This document shows, piece by piece, positions 18,998 to 27,022 of a DNA stretch of 64,000 nucleotides. Each line of letters starts with the position of its first letter. The stretch's first letter is position 1. The DNA comes from Halobellus inordinatus (lineage in GTDB: Archaea > Halobacteriota > Halobacteria > Halobacteriales > Haloferacaceae), in NCBI RefSeq assembly GCF_024464655.1, contig NZ_JANHAV010000006.1:124001-188000 (forward strand), written 5' to 3'. Position numbers and translations under genes: made by a program. Under the pieces are notes generated by a model. The model saw only the letters and a list, made by a program, of their open reading frames with translations, was not told the DNA's origin and did no database searches.

Positions 18998-19069
18998 CCA
19001 GGTTTTTGCGTGGTGGGTTCCCGCAGCGGCGCGACGCGCCGCGAGGAAACCCACCGTGGAAAAAGGTGG
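18998..19069. repeat. 72-bp imperfect inverted repeat, possible terminator
   Basis: Two 36-bp arms pair over most of their length. Both outer ends carry CCA then TTTTT (reading inward on each strand). GGTGGGTT pairs with AACCCACC, and the centre is CGGCGCG/CGCGCCG. The repeat begins three bases beyond the TAA of the 19073-19531 gene. On the minus strand it has the shape of a transcription terminator (T run, then hairpin). Its size and symmetry are larger than an archaeal terminator needs, so a dispersed repeat is also possible. Confidence 0.7.
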
Positions 19070-19072
19070 ATT

Positions 19073-19531
19073 TTAGAAATCAGGCAGATCGTCGGGCGCT
19101 TCGTACTCCGACTCCCAGGTGATGTAGTCGTCTTTCAGCACCTCACAGACGGTCTGTCCGAGTTCGGTCAGGCCGGCATTGATGCTTGAGACCGTCTTCC
19201 AGGAGGTGATCTCGGGGTGTAGTTCGCGTTCTTTCCAGTCCTCGGGGAGCCCGGGGGCGTGATACCCCACGCGGTCTGCGAAGTCGTCCCAGAAGAAGTC
19301 GAAGTGCGAGAGCATCTCGAGGTCGAGGACGATCGCCCACTCGTCGGCGGTCACGTCGGTCTCGGCAGACCACTGCTCGAAGGCATCCGCCCATGCGCCG
19401 TCGCGGAGAAGTTCTTCGAGGTCCGCGCGGCGGTAGTCGGTGTCGCCGACGACGTCCGCGTCCTCGTACTCGTTCGGGTCGACGGCGTCTTCGAGTTCGG
19501 GCACCGGAGGAGTCTCGACGGAGAGGGTCAT
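19073..19531 (-). CDS. Conserved haloarchaeal protein of unknown function
   Basis: This encodes a 152-residue acidic soluble protein. Visible segments include an N-terminal VDPNEYEDADVVGDTDYRR, a Trp/Phe-rich middle (FDFFWDDFADRVGYHAPG, about 85-102) and a C-terminal DDYITWESEYEAPDDLPDF. There are no cysteines that would form a metal site and no membrane segment. The ATG at 19531 was chosen over an in-frame upstream codon because a TATA-like CCCTTATCC lies 28 bases before it. I do not recognise the family. It is monocistronic and followed by the 72-bp inverted repeat. Confidence 0.72.
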   Translation of the reverse strand: MTLSVETPPVPELEDAVDPNEYEDADVVGDTDYRRADLEELLRDGAWADAFEQWSAETDVTADEWAIVLDLEMLSHFDFFWDDFADRVGYHAPGLPEDWKERELHPEITSWKTVSSINAGLTELGQTVCEVLKDDYITWESEYEAPDDLPDF

Positions 19532-19683
19532 AGCGGGGCCTTCGAGTTCTGTCGGGATAAGGGTACGCGGACAGGCCGATGCCCAGTAGACGGCCCGGGT
19601 AGCACCCACACTGTCGGATACGAATCTGTGACGTATGTTGCTACACCGAGTGAGGAATCGATCTACACAGTTGTCTGACCGTG

Positions 19684-20190
19684 TCAGCGATCGTCGCCGA
19701 AGTCGTCAAGATCGTCGAAATCGTCGGGCTCGTCGGGGACGTCCTCGTCGCGTCTCTCGCCGAAGTCGAACCGATCCGGTGGCTGTCCGGCTTCGTCGAG
19801 GACGGCGTCGGACACTTCGATCGGACAGTCGACGCGGACCGCGAGCGCGACCGCGTCGCTGGGACGCGCATCGAAGACGAACCGCTGGGGCTCGCCGTTG
19901 TCGTACCGCTCGGCGTCGATCTTCGCGTAGAAGGTGCTGTCGGCGATGTCGTCGATGCGGACCTTGTCGATCGCGCCGCCGAACTCGGTGAGCATCTCCA
20001 CCAGAAGGTCGTGTGTGAGCGGTCGCTCGAAGGACTCGCCGGCGATCGCAAGTTGGATCGCCCGGGCCTGATCGGCCGTGACGACGATCGGCAACAGCTC
20101 GGACCGCGCCGCGACCACGACCGCGGGGATGTTGTCGCCGTCCGCGTCGACGCCGACGGCGATGCCCTCGACCTCGCCCGGGTGGTTCAT
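19684..20190 (-). CDS. Bifunctional nuclease (BFN/DUF151) domain protein
   Basis: This is a 168-residue protein with the DUF151/BFN fold over about 1-140: an IPIVVTADQARAIQLA-like segment, then a LLVEMLTEFGG helix and the FDARPSDAVALAVRVDCPI motif near 107-125, which is the family hallmark. A plant member has been described with RNase and DNase activity; archaeal roles are unknown. The last 30 residues are almost entirely Asp/Glu/Pro/Arg (DEPDDFDDLDDFGDD), a flexible acidic tail. A TATA-like AAGTATTC is about 29 bases upstream. Confidence 0.85.
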   Translation of the reverse strand: MNHPGEVEGIAVGVDADGDNIPAVVVAARSELLPIVVTADQARAIQLAIAGESFERPLTHDLLVEMLTEFGGAIDKVRIDDIADSTFYAKIDAERYDNGEPQRFVFDARPSDAVALAVRVDCPIEVSDAVLDEAGQPPDRFDFGERRDEDVPDEPDDFDDLDDFGDDR

Positions 20191-20280
20191 ACCTGCCTCT
20201 TGTGGGCCAGGGTACGAATACTTACGGGAGAAGATTCTTCCGGGGCGGGGACCGACAGCGCGAGCCGCGCCGTCGCGCCG

Positions 20281-20895
20281 CTATCGCTGGCGGACGAACC
20301 AGACCGCGAACCACGCGAGGAGGACTGTGAGACCGCCGAGAAACACGAGTAGTCCTGGCGGGAGCCCCGAACTGGCGGCCGCCTCGGTCGCGATCCGGGT
20401 CGATTCAGTCGTCTGGACGGACACGCCGCCGTCGGCCCCGCCGGTTTGCGCGCCGAACGGGAGGCCTTCGATTGCGACCTGCGCGAGGATGCTCACGAGC
20501 CCGACGACTGCGACGCCGCCGAGCAGTCGCTTGAGCGCCGCCGAGAGGCCGGCGGTTTCCTCGCCGTCGGCAGCGACGACCACGAGCGGGCGGTCTGCGG
20601 GCGCGTATACGTTCATCTCGCGGCCTTTCTCGGAGTACGCCGTGTCGACGACTTCTACGGCGCCAGCGTCTTCGAGCCGCTGGATGTGATACTGGACGTT
20701 CTGCAGGGACGTATCGACCGCATCCGCGAGGGCGGCGGGGTTGGTCGGCTCCTCGTGAAGCGCCGAGAGAATCTGCCGTGCGGTCCCCGAGGAGAGCGCC
20801 GACAGCAGGTCGTCGGCATCGTCGTCGTCGAGTCCGACGACGCGCGGCGAGGCGTCGACGTCGGGCTCGGACTGGGAGGGCAAGAGACGAGCCAT
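20281..20895 (-). CDS. ArsR-type winged-helix regulator anchored by two membrane segments
   Basis: This encodes 204 residues. Residues 27-100 form an ArsR-like winged helix (LLSALSSGTARQILSALHEEP, then DTSLQNVQYHIQRLEDAG). A linker follows, with hydrophobic segments near 122-142 and 180-200, a Gly/Ser/Thr-rich loop between them and a short basic tail (VRQR). The topology suggests a DNA-binding domain in the cytoplasm with the loop outside, a one-component membrane-tethered regulator. The ATG at 20895 excludes an upstream extension lacking conserved sequence. It is divergent from a GNAT gene across 104 bases; that gene or the regulator itself is a possible target. Confidence 0.82.
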   Translation of the reverse strand: MARLLPSQSEPDVDASPRVVGLDDDDADDLLSALSSGTARQILSALHEEPTNPAALADAVDTSLQNVQYHIQRLEDAGAVEVVDTAYSEKGREMNVYAPADRPLVVVAADGEETAGLSAALKRLLGGVAVVGLVSILAQVAIEGLPFGAQTGGADGGVSVQTTESTRIATEAAASSGLPPGLLVFLGGLTVLLAWFAVWFVRQR

Positions 20896-20999
20896 CGTGC
20901 GCTCGTAGAACGCAGACCGATACAAAGGTGTTGCCTGTGCGCCGTGGTTCGACAGACGGCTCCGCAATACACTTGCATCCCGGTGTCGTATCACCGAGT

Positions 21000-21593
21000 A
21001 TGTACGTCCGGGACGCCAAAAATCGCGACGAGGTCTGGCTACTCGACAGGATCGAGGAGGCCGAAATCGACGATCCCGCGTTTCGCTCCCGGGACTACGT
21101 GATCGCGCTCGACGAGGAGTCCTCTCGGAAGGCCGGCTTCGGACGCATTCGCGTCCACAAGACGGAGGCCGGCAACTTCTGTGAACTCGCGTTCGTCTAC
21201 ACGCTCCCGCCGTGGCGACAGCAGGGCGTCGCCGCGCACGTCATCGAGCGACTCGTCGCCGAGGCGGGCGACGAGGGCTACGAGGCGGTTTACACGTTCA
21301 CACGCCAGCCGTCGTACTTCACGCCGTTCGGCTTCGAGCCGCTAGAATCCGGCGACCTTCCCGAGCCCGTCGCGTCCCGGCTCGAAACGGTCAGAGCAGA
21401 GCGCGGCGACGAGGTCATCGCGATGCGCGTGCACGCGGATGATTTCACGGTCCCCGAGGAGTACCGCGAGCGGTTCAAGAACGCCGCTCCGGCAGACGAA
21501 CCCGAAGACGGTGAAGTCCCCGTCGAGGAGACAGCCGAGGACTTCGGGATCGACCCCGAGGAAGCGACCTACAAGTACGATACCGGCAGCTGA
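21000..21593 (+). CDS. GNAT-family N-acetyltransferase
   Basis: This 197-residue protein has an acetyl-CoA-binding GNAT core over about 1-145. Motif A reads LPPWRQQGVAAHVIERLVAEA near 66-87, with the pyrophosphate-binding QQGVAA replacing the usual RGxGxA. A C-terminal extension of about 45 mostly acidic residues ends EEATYKYDTGS. The substrate is unknown. The segment YTFTRQPSYFTPFGFEPL resembles the region that contacts amino-acid or polyamine substrates. It is divergent from the membrane-tethered HTH regulator. Confidence 0.85.
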   Translation: MYVRDAKNRDEVWLLDRIEEAEIDDPAFRSRDYVIALDEESSRKAGFGRIRVHKTEAGNFCELAFVYTLPPWRQQGVAAHVIERLVAEAGDEGYEAVYTFTRQPSYFTPFGFEPLESGDLPEPVASRLETVRAERGDEVIAMRVHADDFTVPEEYRERFKNAAPADEPEDGEVPVEETAEDFGIDPEEATYKYDTGS

Positions 21594-21631
21594 AGTTAGT
21601 CTCGCTGACGCGGCGAGTGATCGGCCTCGTT

Positions 21632-21913
21632 TTAGGTCCGACCGTCGAGGAAGTCGGTACTGAAAACGAGGTACGCCAGGACCGTACAGAAGAGGATCGG
21701 CGGGAGGAGCGCGAACGCCCACAGCGGCTCGATCCCCCAGCCGAGGAGCAAGACGACGTTGCCGAGTCCGATCGCGAGAAACGGCGCGACGGCGAGCGCT
21801 GCCCGCTTGCGGTTTCTGTTCCCGGTCTCCGATTGGAGCGGCGCGTTCGGATCGAACTCCTCGTCGGTCGCCGCGGCGTCCGCGCGGTCGTCGGCCGACG
21901 TGGTTGAAGCCAT
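21632..21913 (-). CDS. Small two-helix membrane protein of unknown function
   Basis: This encodes 93 residues: a hydrophilic acidic N-terminus of about 40 residues, then two hydrophobic segments (about 42-60 and 64-85) joined by a tight WGIEPLW turn, and a short FSTDFLDGRT tail. The ATG at 21913 has a TATA-like CGCTTTTG about 28 bases upstream. No family is recognised. It is co-directional with the next small membrane protein gene, which lies upstream of it. Confidence 0.65.
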   Translation of the reverse strand: MASTTSADDRADAAATDEEFDPNAPLQSETGNRNRKRAALAVAPFLAIGLGNVVLLLGWGIEPLWAFALLPPILFCTVLAYLVFSTDFLDGRT

Positions 21914-22002
21914 ACTGCGCTGTCGGGACTGCAGCGACAAAAGCGCCGCGCTGTCTCTCGCACGTAGAGGCCGCCAGACAGAGATGGTCCTCGATACGGC
22001 GC

Positions 22003-22353
22003 TTAGCGCTGAGCGTCTGGATCCCCGGCGTCGGCCTCCGCACGGGAAGCGAGTTCGACCAGGCCGAACAGGACTGCGAGGACGAGCGTCGAGACTACGA
22101 TCCCGTAGAGTGCGACCGCGCCGGGCGTCAGCGGAATCGTCACCGAGGTGCCCAGAACGGCCGCCTCGGAGGCCGACTCCGCGCCGTTACCGCCGACGAG
22201 CAGACCGACGCCGCCCGAAATCGCGACGATCGTCGCGCCCAGCACCAGCATAATTCGTCGGCCGAGTCCGGGCGTCCCGGCGTCCGCTGTCTCGACGTCC
22301 GAGTCGGGCGCGTCGCCGCCTCCCTCGGCGTCAGTGTCTGTATCCGAGTGCAC
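22003..22353 (-). CDS. Small two-helix membrane protein of unknown function
   Basis: This encodes 116 residues from a GTG start. An Asp/Gly-rich N-terminus (about 1-30) precedes two hydrophobic segments, roughly 34-54 (IMLVLGATIVAISGGVGLLVGG) and 76-100, and a charged tail. A TATA-like GTGAAAAGCC lies about 28 bases before the GTG and supports this start. It is divergent from cdd across 123 bases. I cannot name the family. Confidence 0.68.
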   Translation of the reverse strand: MHSDTDTDAEGGGDAPDSDVETADAGTPGLGRRIMLVLGATIVAISGGVGLLVGGNGAESASEAAVLGTSVTIPLTPGAVALYGIVVSTLVLAVLFGLVELASRAEADAGDPDAQR

Positions 22354-22476
22354 ACGCTCGCTACGGCCGGGAGTGGCTTTTCACTTGCCCTTTGACGTGT
22401 CGACCGCTGACGGCCCTCGCGGACGTTCTCCCGCGGACGACAACGTACAAACGCCCCCCGGACGAACCGCCGGGCG

Positions 22477-22941
22477 ATGACAGACGACCTCGTCGAACGC
22501 GCTCGCGACGCGCTCGCAGACGCCTACGTCCCGTACTCGGAGTATCGGGTCGGCGCGGCGCTCAGAACGGCCGACGGCACCGTGTACGTCGGCTGCAACA
22601 TCGAGAACGCGAACTACTCGAACAGCCTCCACGCCGAGGAAGTCGCGATCGCGTCGGCGGTCCGAGACGGCCACCGAGAGTTCGACCGGATCGCGGTCTC
22701 CTCCGGTGCCCGCGACGGCGTGACGCCGTGTGGGATGTGTCGCCAGACGCTCGCGGAGTTCGCCGACGCGGACCTCGAAGTCGTCTGCGACGAGGGCGGC
22801 GACGACACGTCGACGTACACGCTCGGGGAACTCCTGCCGAACACGATCTCGCTGGAGACGCTCTCTGCGGCCGCGGAGCAGCGGGAGGGAGAGAGTCGGC
22901 CCGACGACGCCGACGACAGCAGCGGCGACACCGATCAGTAG
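22477..22941 (+). CDS. cdd: Cytidine deaminase
   Basis: This 154-residue zinc hydrolase deaminates cytidine and deoxycytidine to the uridines. The active site is HAEE at 52-55, with the proton-shuttling glutamate E54, and PCGMC at 84-88, giving one His/Cys and two Cys zinc ligands as in the homotetrameric type. The N-terminal YVPYSEYRVGAAL is typical. The last 25 residues are a disordered acidic tail. It is followed by udp 57 bases later on the same strand, forming a pyrimidine nucleoside salvage pair. udp has its own TATA box. Confidence 0.94.
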   Translation: MTDDLVERARDALADAYVPYSEYRVGAALRTADGTVYVGCNIENANYSNSLHAEEVAIASAVRDGHREFDRIAVSSGARDGVTPCGMCRQTLAEFADADLEVVCDEGGDDTSTYTLGELLPNTISLETLSAAAEQREGESRPDDADDSSGDTDQ

Positions 22942-22967
22942 CGGGCTCTTCCCGAACCCAGCCGACA

Positions 22968-22976
22968 GTATATTTT
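22968..22976 (+). promoter_or_regulatory. TATA box of the uridine phosphorylase gene
   Basis: GTATATTTT is centred about 27 bases before the ATG at 22999. It shows that the phosphorylase can be transcribed independently of cdd with a very short leader. Confidence 0.6.
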
Positions 22977-22998
22977 CGATGCGCCCGGGAGAGTACCT

Positions 22999-23817
22999 AT
23001 GAGCGACAGCGAAGACCCGAACGACGAGGTCCAGTATCACGTCGCCGTCGGCCCCGACGACGTCGCAGACAGCGTCCTCCTCCCGGGCAACCCCGAGCGC
23101 GTCGACAAGATCACCGCGCTGTGGGACGACTACGAGGAGCGAGCCAGTCACCGCGAGTACCGCACGGCCACCGGGACCTACGAGGAGACGCCGATCTCAG
23201 TCACGTCGACGGGCATCGGCAGTCCCTCCGCCGCGATTGCCATCGAAGAGCTCGCTCGCGTCGGGGCAGACACCTTCATTCGTGTCGGGTCCTGCGGGGC
23301 GATTCAGCCCGAGATGGCGGTCGGCGACCTCGTCATCACCTCCGGTGCCGTCCGTCAGGAAGGCACCTCGAAGGAGTACGTCCGCGAGGACTACCCGGCC
23401 GTCGCGGACCACGAAGTCGTCGCCGCGCTCGTCGCCGCCGCCGAGCGGTTGGGCCACGACTACCATATCGGGCTGACGATGAGCGCCGATTCCTTCTATG
23501 CGGGACAGGGTCGCCCCGGCTTCGAGGGGTTCCGCGCGGCCGGCTCGGAGACGTTGGTGAAGGAACTCCAGGAGGCGAACGTGAAGAACATCGAGATGGA
23601 GGCCGCTGCGCTTCTCACCGTCGCGAACGTCTACGGGCTCCGTGCGGGGGCTGTCTGCTCCGTCTACGCGAACCGCGTCACGGGCGAGTTCCGAGCGGAA
23701 GGCGAATCCCGCGCGGCGGAAACCGCGAGCCTGGCCGTACACCTGCTCGCGAAGATGGACGAGGCGAAGCGCGAGGCCGGCGTCGACCACTGGCATCCGG
23801 GGCTCTCCATCGAGTGA
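22999..23817 (+). CDS. udp: Uridine phosphorylase (nucleoside phosphorylase, NP-I family)
   Basis: This 272-residue enzyme cleaves a nucleoside with phosphate to base and ribose 1-phosphate. NP-I features are LPGNPERVDKI near 30-40, RVGSCGAI near 94-101, the MSADSFYAG specificity loop near 161-169, and NIEMEAAALLTVA near 197-209 with the ribose-binding Glu-Met-Glu. Placement just after cytidine deaminase fits the flow cytidine to uridine to uracil plus ribose 1-phosphate. Purine specificity cannot be fully excluded by eye. The ATG is followed by an acidic haloarchaeal N-terminus. Confidence 0.9.
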   Translation: MSDSEDPNDEVQYHVAVGPDDVADSVLLPGNPERVDKITALWDDYEERASHREYRTATGTYEETPISVTSTGIGSPSAAIAIEELARVGADTFIRVGSCGAIQPEMAVGDLVITSGAVRQEGTSKEYVREDYPAVADHEVVAALVAAAERLGHDYHIGLTMSADSFYAGQGRPGFEGFRAAGSETLVKELQEANVKNIEMEAAALLTVANVYGLRAGAVCSVYANRVTGEFRAEGESRAAETASLAVHLLAKMDEAKREAGVDHWHPGLSIE

Positions 23818-23860
23818 CGGTGCTCCCACACACGTGAATACGAGCCGCATTCCGCAGTTC

Positions 23861-23870
23861 CTTTATCCGA
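23861..23870 (+). promoter_or_regulatory. TATA box of the type II NADH dehydrogenase gene
   Basis: CTTTATCCGA is centred about 26 bases before the ATG at 23890, typical of a leaderless haloarchaeal transcript. Confidence 0.5.
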
Positions 23871-23889
23871 TGCCGCCGCAGAAACGTCT

Positions 23890-25080
23890 ATGAGTACGCA
23901 GGTCGTCGTCGTCGGTTCCGGCTACGCGGGTGCTGGTGCCGTCGCGCGTCTCGAAGAAGAGCTCGATCCGGGGACGGACCTCACGTGGATCTCGGAGCAC
24001 GATTACCACCTCGTCCTGCACGAGGTCCACCGCTGTATCCGCGATCCAAGCGTCGAATCGAAGATCGCGATCCCGATCGACGACATCAAATCGCCCTCGA
24101 CGGAGTTCGTCAAGGGCCACGTCACCGACGTCGACGTCGACGAGCGCGTCGTCGAACTCGAAGACGAAGAGATCGAATACGACTACCTCCTGCTCGCGAT
24201 CGGATCGAGCACCGCCTTCTTCGGCATCGAGGGGCTCAAAGAGCACGCCCACGAACTGAAGAGCCTCGACGACGCCCGGTCGATCCACGCGGACGTAAAG
24301 CAGGCCGCAGAGGAAGCCTCCCGCGACGACCCCGCGGAGATCATCGTCGGCGGGGCCGGCCTCTCGGGCATCCAGACGGCCGGCGAGATCGCCGAGTACC
24401 GCGACGAACACCGCGCCCCGATCGACGTCACGCTCGTCGAGGGCCTCGACGAGGTCTTCCCGGGCAACGACCCGGAGCTCCAGGGTGCGCTCCGCAAGCG
24501 ACTGGAGGATCTCGGCATCGAGATCCTCACCGGCGACTTCATCTCGAAGGTCGACGACGAGTTCGCCTACCTCGGCGGCGGCGAGGACGAAGAGCCCGAA
24601 GAACTCGCCTACGACACGCTGATCTGGACCGGCGGCATCACCGGCCACGAGGAAGTCCACGGCGTCGACCTCGACCAGGACGAGCGCTCCCACCGCGTCT
24701 TCGCCGACGCCGACTTCCAGACCTCGGACGAGCGCGTCTTCGCGCTCGGCGACACCGCACTCGTCGAGCAGGGTCCCGACTCCGTCGCGCCGCCGACGGC
24801 ACAGGCCGCCTGGCAGGCCGCCGACGTCGCCGGCGAGAACGTCGCTCGCGCCGTCGCCGGCAAGCCGCTCAAGACGTGGCGTCACGACGACAAGGGGACG
24901 GTCGTCTCCGTCGGCGACGACGCCGTCGCTCACGACGTCAAACTTCCCGTTCTCGGGAGTTTCCCGGTGAGCGTCTTCGGCGGACCGGCCGCGCGAAACC
25001 TCAAGAAGGCGATCGCCGCACGCTGGATCGCCGACGTCGCCTCGCCGCGCCACGCGATCGACGCGTGGGACAGTATGTAA
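23890..25080 (+). CDS. Type II NADH dehydrogenase-like FAD/NAD(P) oxidoreductase
   Basis: This 396-residue two-dinucleotide-binding-domain flavoprotein has a FAD site VVGSGYAGAGA at 7-17. The second Rossmann fold is IIVGGAGLSGIQTAGEIAEY near 153-172. The late FAD contact is VFALGDTAL near 284-292, followed by PPTAQAAWQAA. The overall pattern is Ndh-2, a single-subunit, non-proton-pumping NADH:quinone oxidoreductase attached to the inner membrane face. A sulfide:quinone-type activity is less likely because the catalytic cysteine pairs are absent. It is monocistronic. Confidence 0.9.
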   Translation: MSTQVVVVGSGYAGAGAVARLEEELDPGTDLTWISEHDYHLVLHEVHRCIRDPSVESKIAIPIDDIKSPSTEFVKGHVTDVDVDERVVELEDEEIEYDYLLLAIGSSTAFFGIEGLKEHAHELKSLDDARSIHADVKQAAEEASRDDPAEIIVGGAGLSGIQTAGEIAEYRDEHRAPIDVTLVEGLDEVFPGNDPELQGALRKRLEDLGIEILTGDFISKVDDEFAYLGGGEDEEPEELAYDTLIWTGGITGHEEVHGVDLDQDERSHRVFADADFQTSDERVFALGDTALVEQGPDSVAPPTAQAAWQAADVAGENVARAVAGKPLKTWRHDDKGTVVSVGDDAVAHDVKLPVLGSFPVSVFGGPAARNLKKAIAARWIADVASPRHAIDAWDSM

Positions 25081-25320
25081 CCGCAACGCCATAACGACAC
25101 ACTACGCGTACGCGGTCTCGACCGCGATCTCCCTCTATTCTCTCCCCCAACACGTCTCCGCTCTCAGCCGCAACGTCCCCGCCTCTCCCTGGACCGTCGT
25201 TCGACGCCATTGGATCCGAGCAGCGGCGCTGTTCGGTGGAACACAGCGAAGAACGAGGAACCGAGAGGGTTGCTCAGAATTGGAGAGAGCCGACGGAGCC
25301 GCAGCCGTGACGTACTACTC

Positions 25321-25854
25321 TCAGTGCGACGCTTCGCCGACGGGCGCGCGCATATCCTTGATGCGGAGGATGAGGATGTTGCCCGTGTCGTCCTTGCCGT
25401 CGACGACGCCCTCGATCACGAGTTTCGAGAGCGGTGTCGGACCGACGGTCACGTCGTCGCCTTCGTGGAAGTCACGGACCGAACCCTGAATGTGGATCTC
25501 CGCGCGGCACAGTTCCGGGTGGTGGACCGACGAGAGGTCGATCTCGTCGACGTTGACGTTCTCGACTTCCTCGCCGTCGTGGAACAGCGGGACGAACGCC
25601 GGCTCGTCCATCTGGTTCACGTCGAGCGCCTCGTAGGCGTTCGCCGTCGGCTTGTAGCCGCCTTTCGGGCCAGGTACGCCTTCGACGAGCTGGAGGGCTT
25701 TGAGGCTCTGCATCTGGTTTCGGATCGTCCCGGGGTTGCGGTCGACTTCAGCGGCGATGTCCTCGCCCTTTACCGCGTCTTCGCTCTCGCGGTGAAGGTT
25801 GATGAGTGCGGTCAGGATAGTTTTCTGACTGGACGTCAGCTCAATCGATGACAT
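25321..25854 (-). CDS. Conserved haloarchaeal HTH regulator with C-terminal ligand-like domain
   Basis: This encodes 177 residues. The N-terminal winged helix (about 1-75) reads LTSSQKTILTALINLHR, then GEDIAAEVDRNPGTIRNQMQSLKAL as the recognition region. The remaining 100 residues contain LSSVHHPELCRAEIHIQGSV and GPTPLSKLVIEGVVDGKDD, a compact beta-rich domain I cannot name. The pattern is strongly conserved among haloarchaea as I remember it. The start at 25854 is supported by a TATA-like sequence 29 bases upstream; a longer frame upstream has no conserved content. It is a global or housekeeping regulator by inference. Confidence 0.85.
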   Translation of the reverse strand: MSSIELTSSQKTILTALINLHRESEDAVKGEDIAAEVDRNPGTIRNQMQSLKALQLVEGVPGPKGGYKPTANAYEALDVNQMDEPAFVPLFHDGEEVENVNVDEIDLSSVHHPELCRAEIHIQGSVRDFHEGDDVTVGPTPLSKLVIEGVVDGKDDTGNILILRIKDMRAPVGEASH

Positions 25855-25878
25855 ATCCAATCGTTCGCCGCATACGGT

Positions 25879-25887
25879 CTTAAATCC
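25879..25887 (-). promoter_or_regulatory. TATA box of the HTH regulator gene
   Basis: On the minus strand GGATTTAAG is centred about 29 bases before the ATG at 25854 and marks a short or absent leader. Confidence 0.5.
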
Positions 25888-26046
25888 GGTGGATGGATGG
25901 ATACAGTGTGAAACAGTCTCCCGATTTTCTTCCGATTCAGGCGCGTTCGTCACGTTTTTCTGCTCGCTCGGAGCCACCCTATCAGCAGTGGGTCTCCCAC
26001 TGACCGATCCGGTACGGCTTTGTGAATCCTCGTTCGTGTGATCGGT

Positions 26047-26964
26047 ATGGAAGATCAACGGATCCTCGTGACTGGGGGTGCCGGATTCATCGGCTCGAAT
26101 CTCGCGAACCACCTGGCCGAGCGGAACGACGTCGTCGCCGTCGACGATCTCCACCTCGGGACGCCCGAGAATCTCGACGACGGGGTCGAGTTCGTCGACG
26201 CGAGCGTCCTCGACGACGACCTGCCCACCGAGGGCGTGGACGTGTTGTTCCACCTCGCGGCGTACTCCTCGTACACGATGGCCGAAGAACACAAGCGCGA
26301 GGCGACCCGCGTGAACGTCGAGGGCTTCGTCAACGCCGTCGAGCAGGCCCGCGAAGACGGCTGTGAGACCGTCGTCTACGCCTCGACGTCGTCGATCTAC
26401 GGCTCGCGGACCGAGCCCTCTCCCGAAGACCTCCCGGTCGAGGCGCGCACCTGCTATGAGGCCTCGAAGCTCGCTCGCGAGAAGTACGGCGAGTACTTCC
26501 ACCACCACTACGAGATGACGCTGGCCGGCCTGCGCTTTTTCTCCGTCTATCAGGGCTACGGCGGCGCCGAGGAACACAAAGGCGAGTACGCCAACACGGT
26601 CGCGCAGTTCGCCGAGAAGATCGCGAACGGCGAGCGACCGAAAGTGTTCGGCGACGGCTCCCAGACGCGGGATTTCACCCACGTCGGCGACATCGTCCGC
26701 GGGATCGAACTCGCGGCCGAGCACGAACTCCAGGGCGTCTACAACCTCGGCACCGGCGAGAGCTACACCTTCAACACGATGATCGAGATGATAAACGACG
26801 TACTCGGCACCGACGTCGACCCCGAGTACGTCGAGAACCCACTCGACGTCTACGTCCACGACACGATGGCAGACAGCACGAAGATGCGCGAGGCGACCGG
26901 CTGGGAGCCCGAAATCTCCTTCGAGGAAGGCGTCGCCCGCGTCTGTGAACCGTATCTGGAGTAA
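26047..26964 (+). CDS. NAD-dependent epimerase/dehydratase (extended SDR, GalE-like)
   Basis: This 305-residue extended short-chain dehydrogenase probably acts on a UDP- or GDP-sugar. The NAD motif GGAGFIG is at 10-16. The catalytic pair is Y137-xxx-K141 in CYEASKLARE, with the upstream serine in STSSIYG near 113-119. Substrate-binding features include GDGSQTRDFTHVGDIVRG near 202-219. The GTG nine bases upstream is also in frame, but the ATG at 26047 gives the standard N-terminus. It is followed 58 bases later by the arginase gene, with no clear functional link. Confidence 0.9.
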   Translation: MEDQRILVTGGAGFIGSNLANHLAERNDVVAVDDLHLGTPENLDDGVEFVDASVLDDDLPTEGVDVLFHLAAYSSYTMAEEHKREATRVNVEGFVNAVEQAREDGCETVVYASTSSIYGSRTEPSPEDLPVEARTCYEASKLAREKYGEYFHHHYEMTLAGLRFFSVYQGYGGAEEHKGEYANTVAQFAEKIANGERPKVFGDGSQTRDFTHVGDIVRGIELAAEHELQGVYNLGTGESYTFNTMIEMINDVLGTDVDPEYVENPLDVYVHDTMADSTKMREATGWEPEISFEEGVARVCEPYLE

Positions 26965-27022
26965 GCGAGGATCAGGATAGCAACGCCAGGCGTAAGGCGA
27001 CAGCGACGCCTACGGTCGACGT

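Noticed and set aside
25081-25320. Possible gene in the interval after the NADH dehydrogenase
   Set aside because: There are only short frames with no motif, TATA box or haloarchaeal composition, so I see nothing functional in this 240-base interval.
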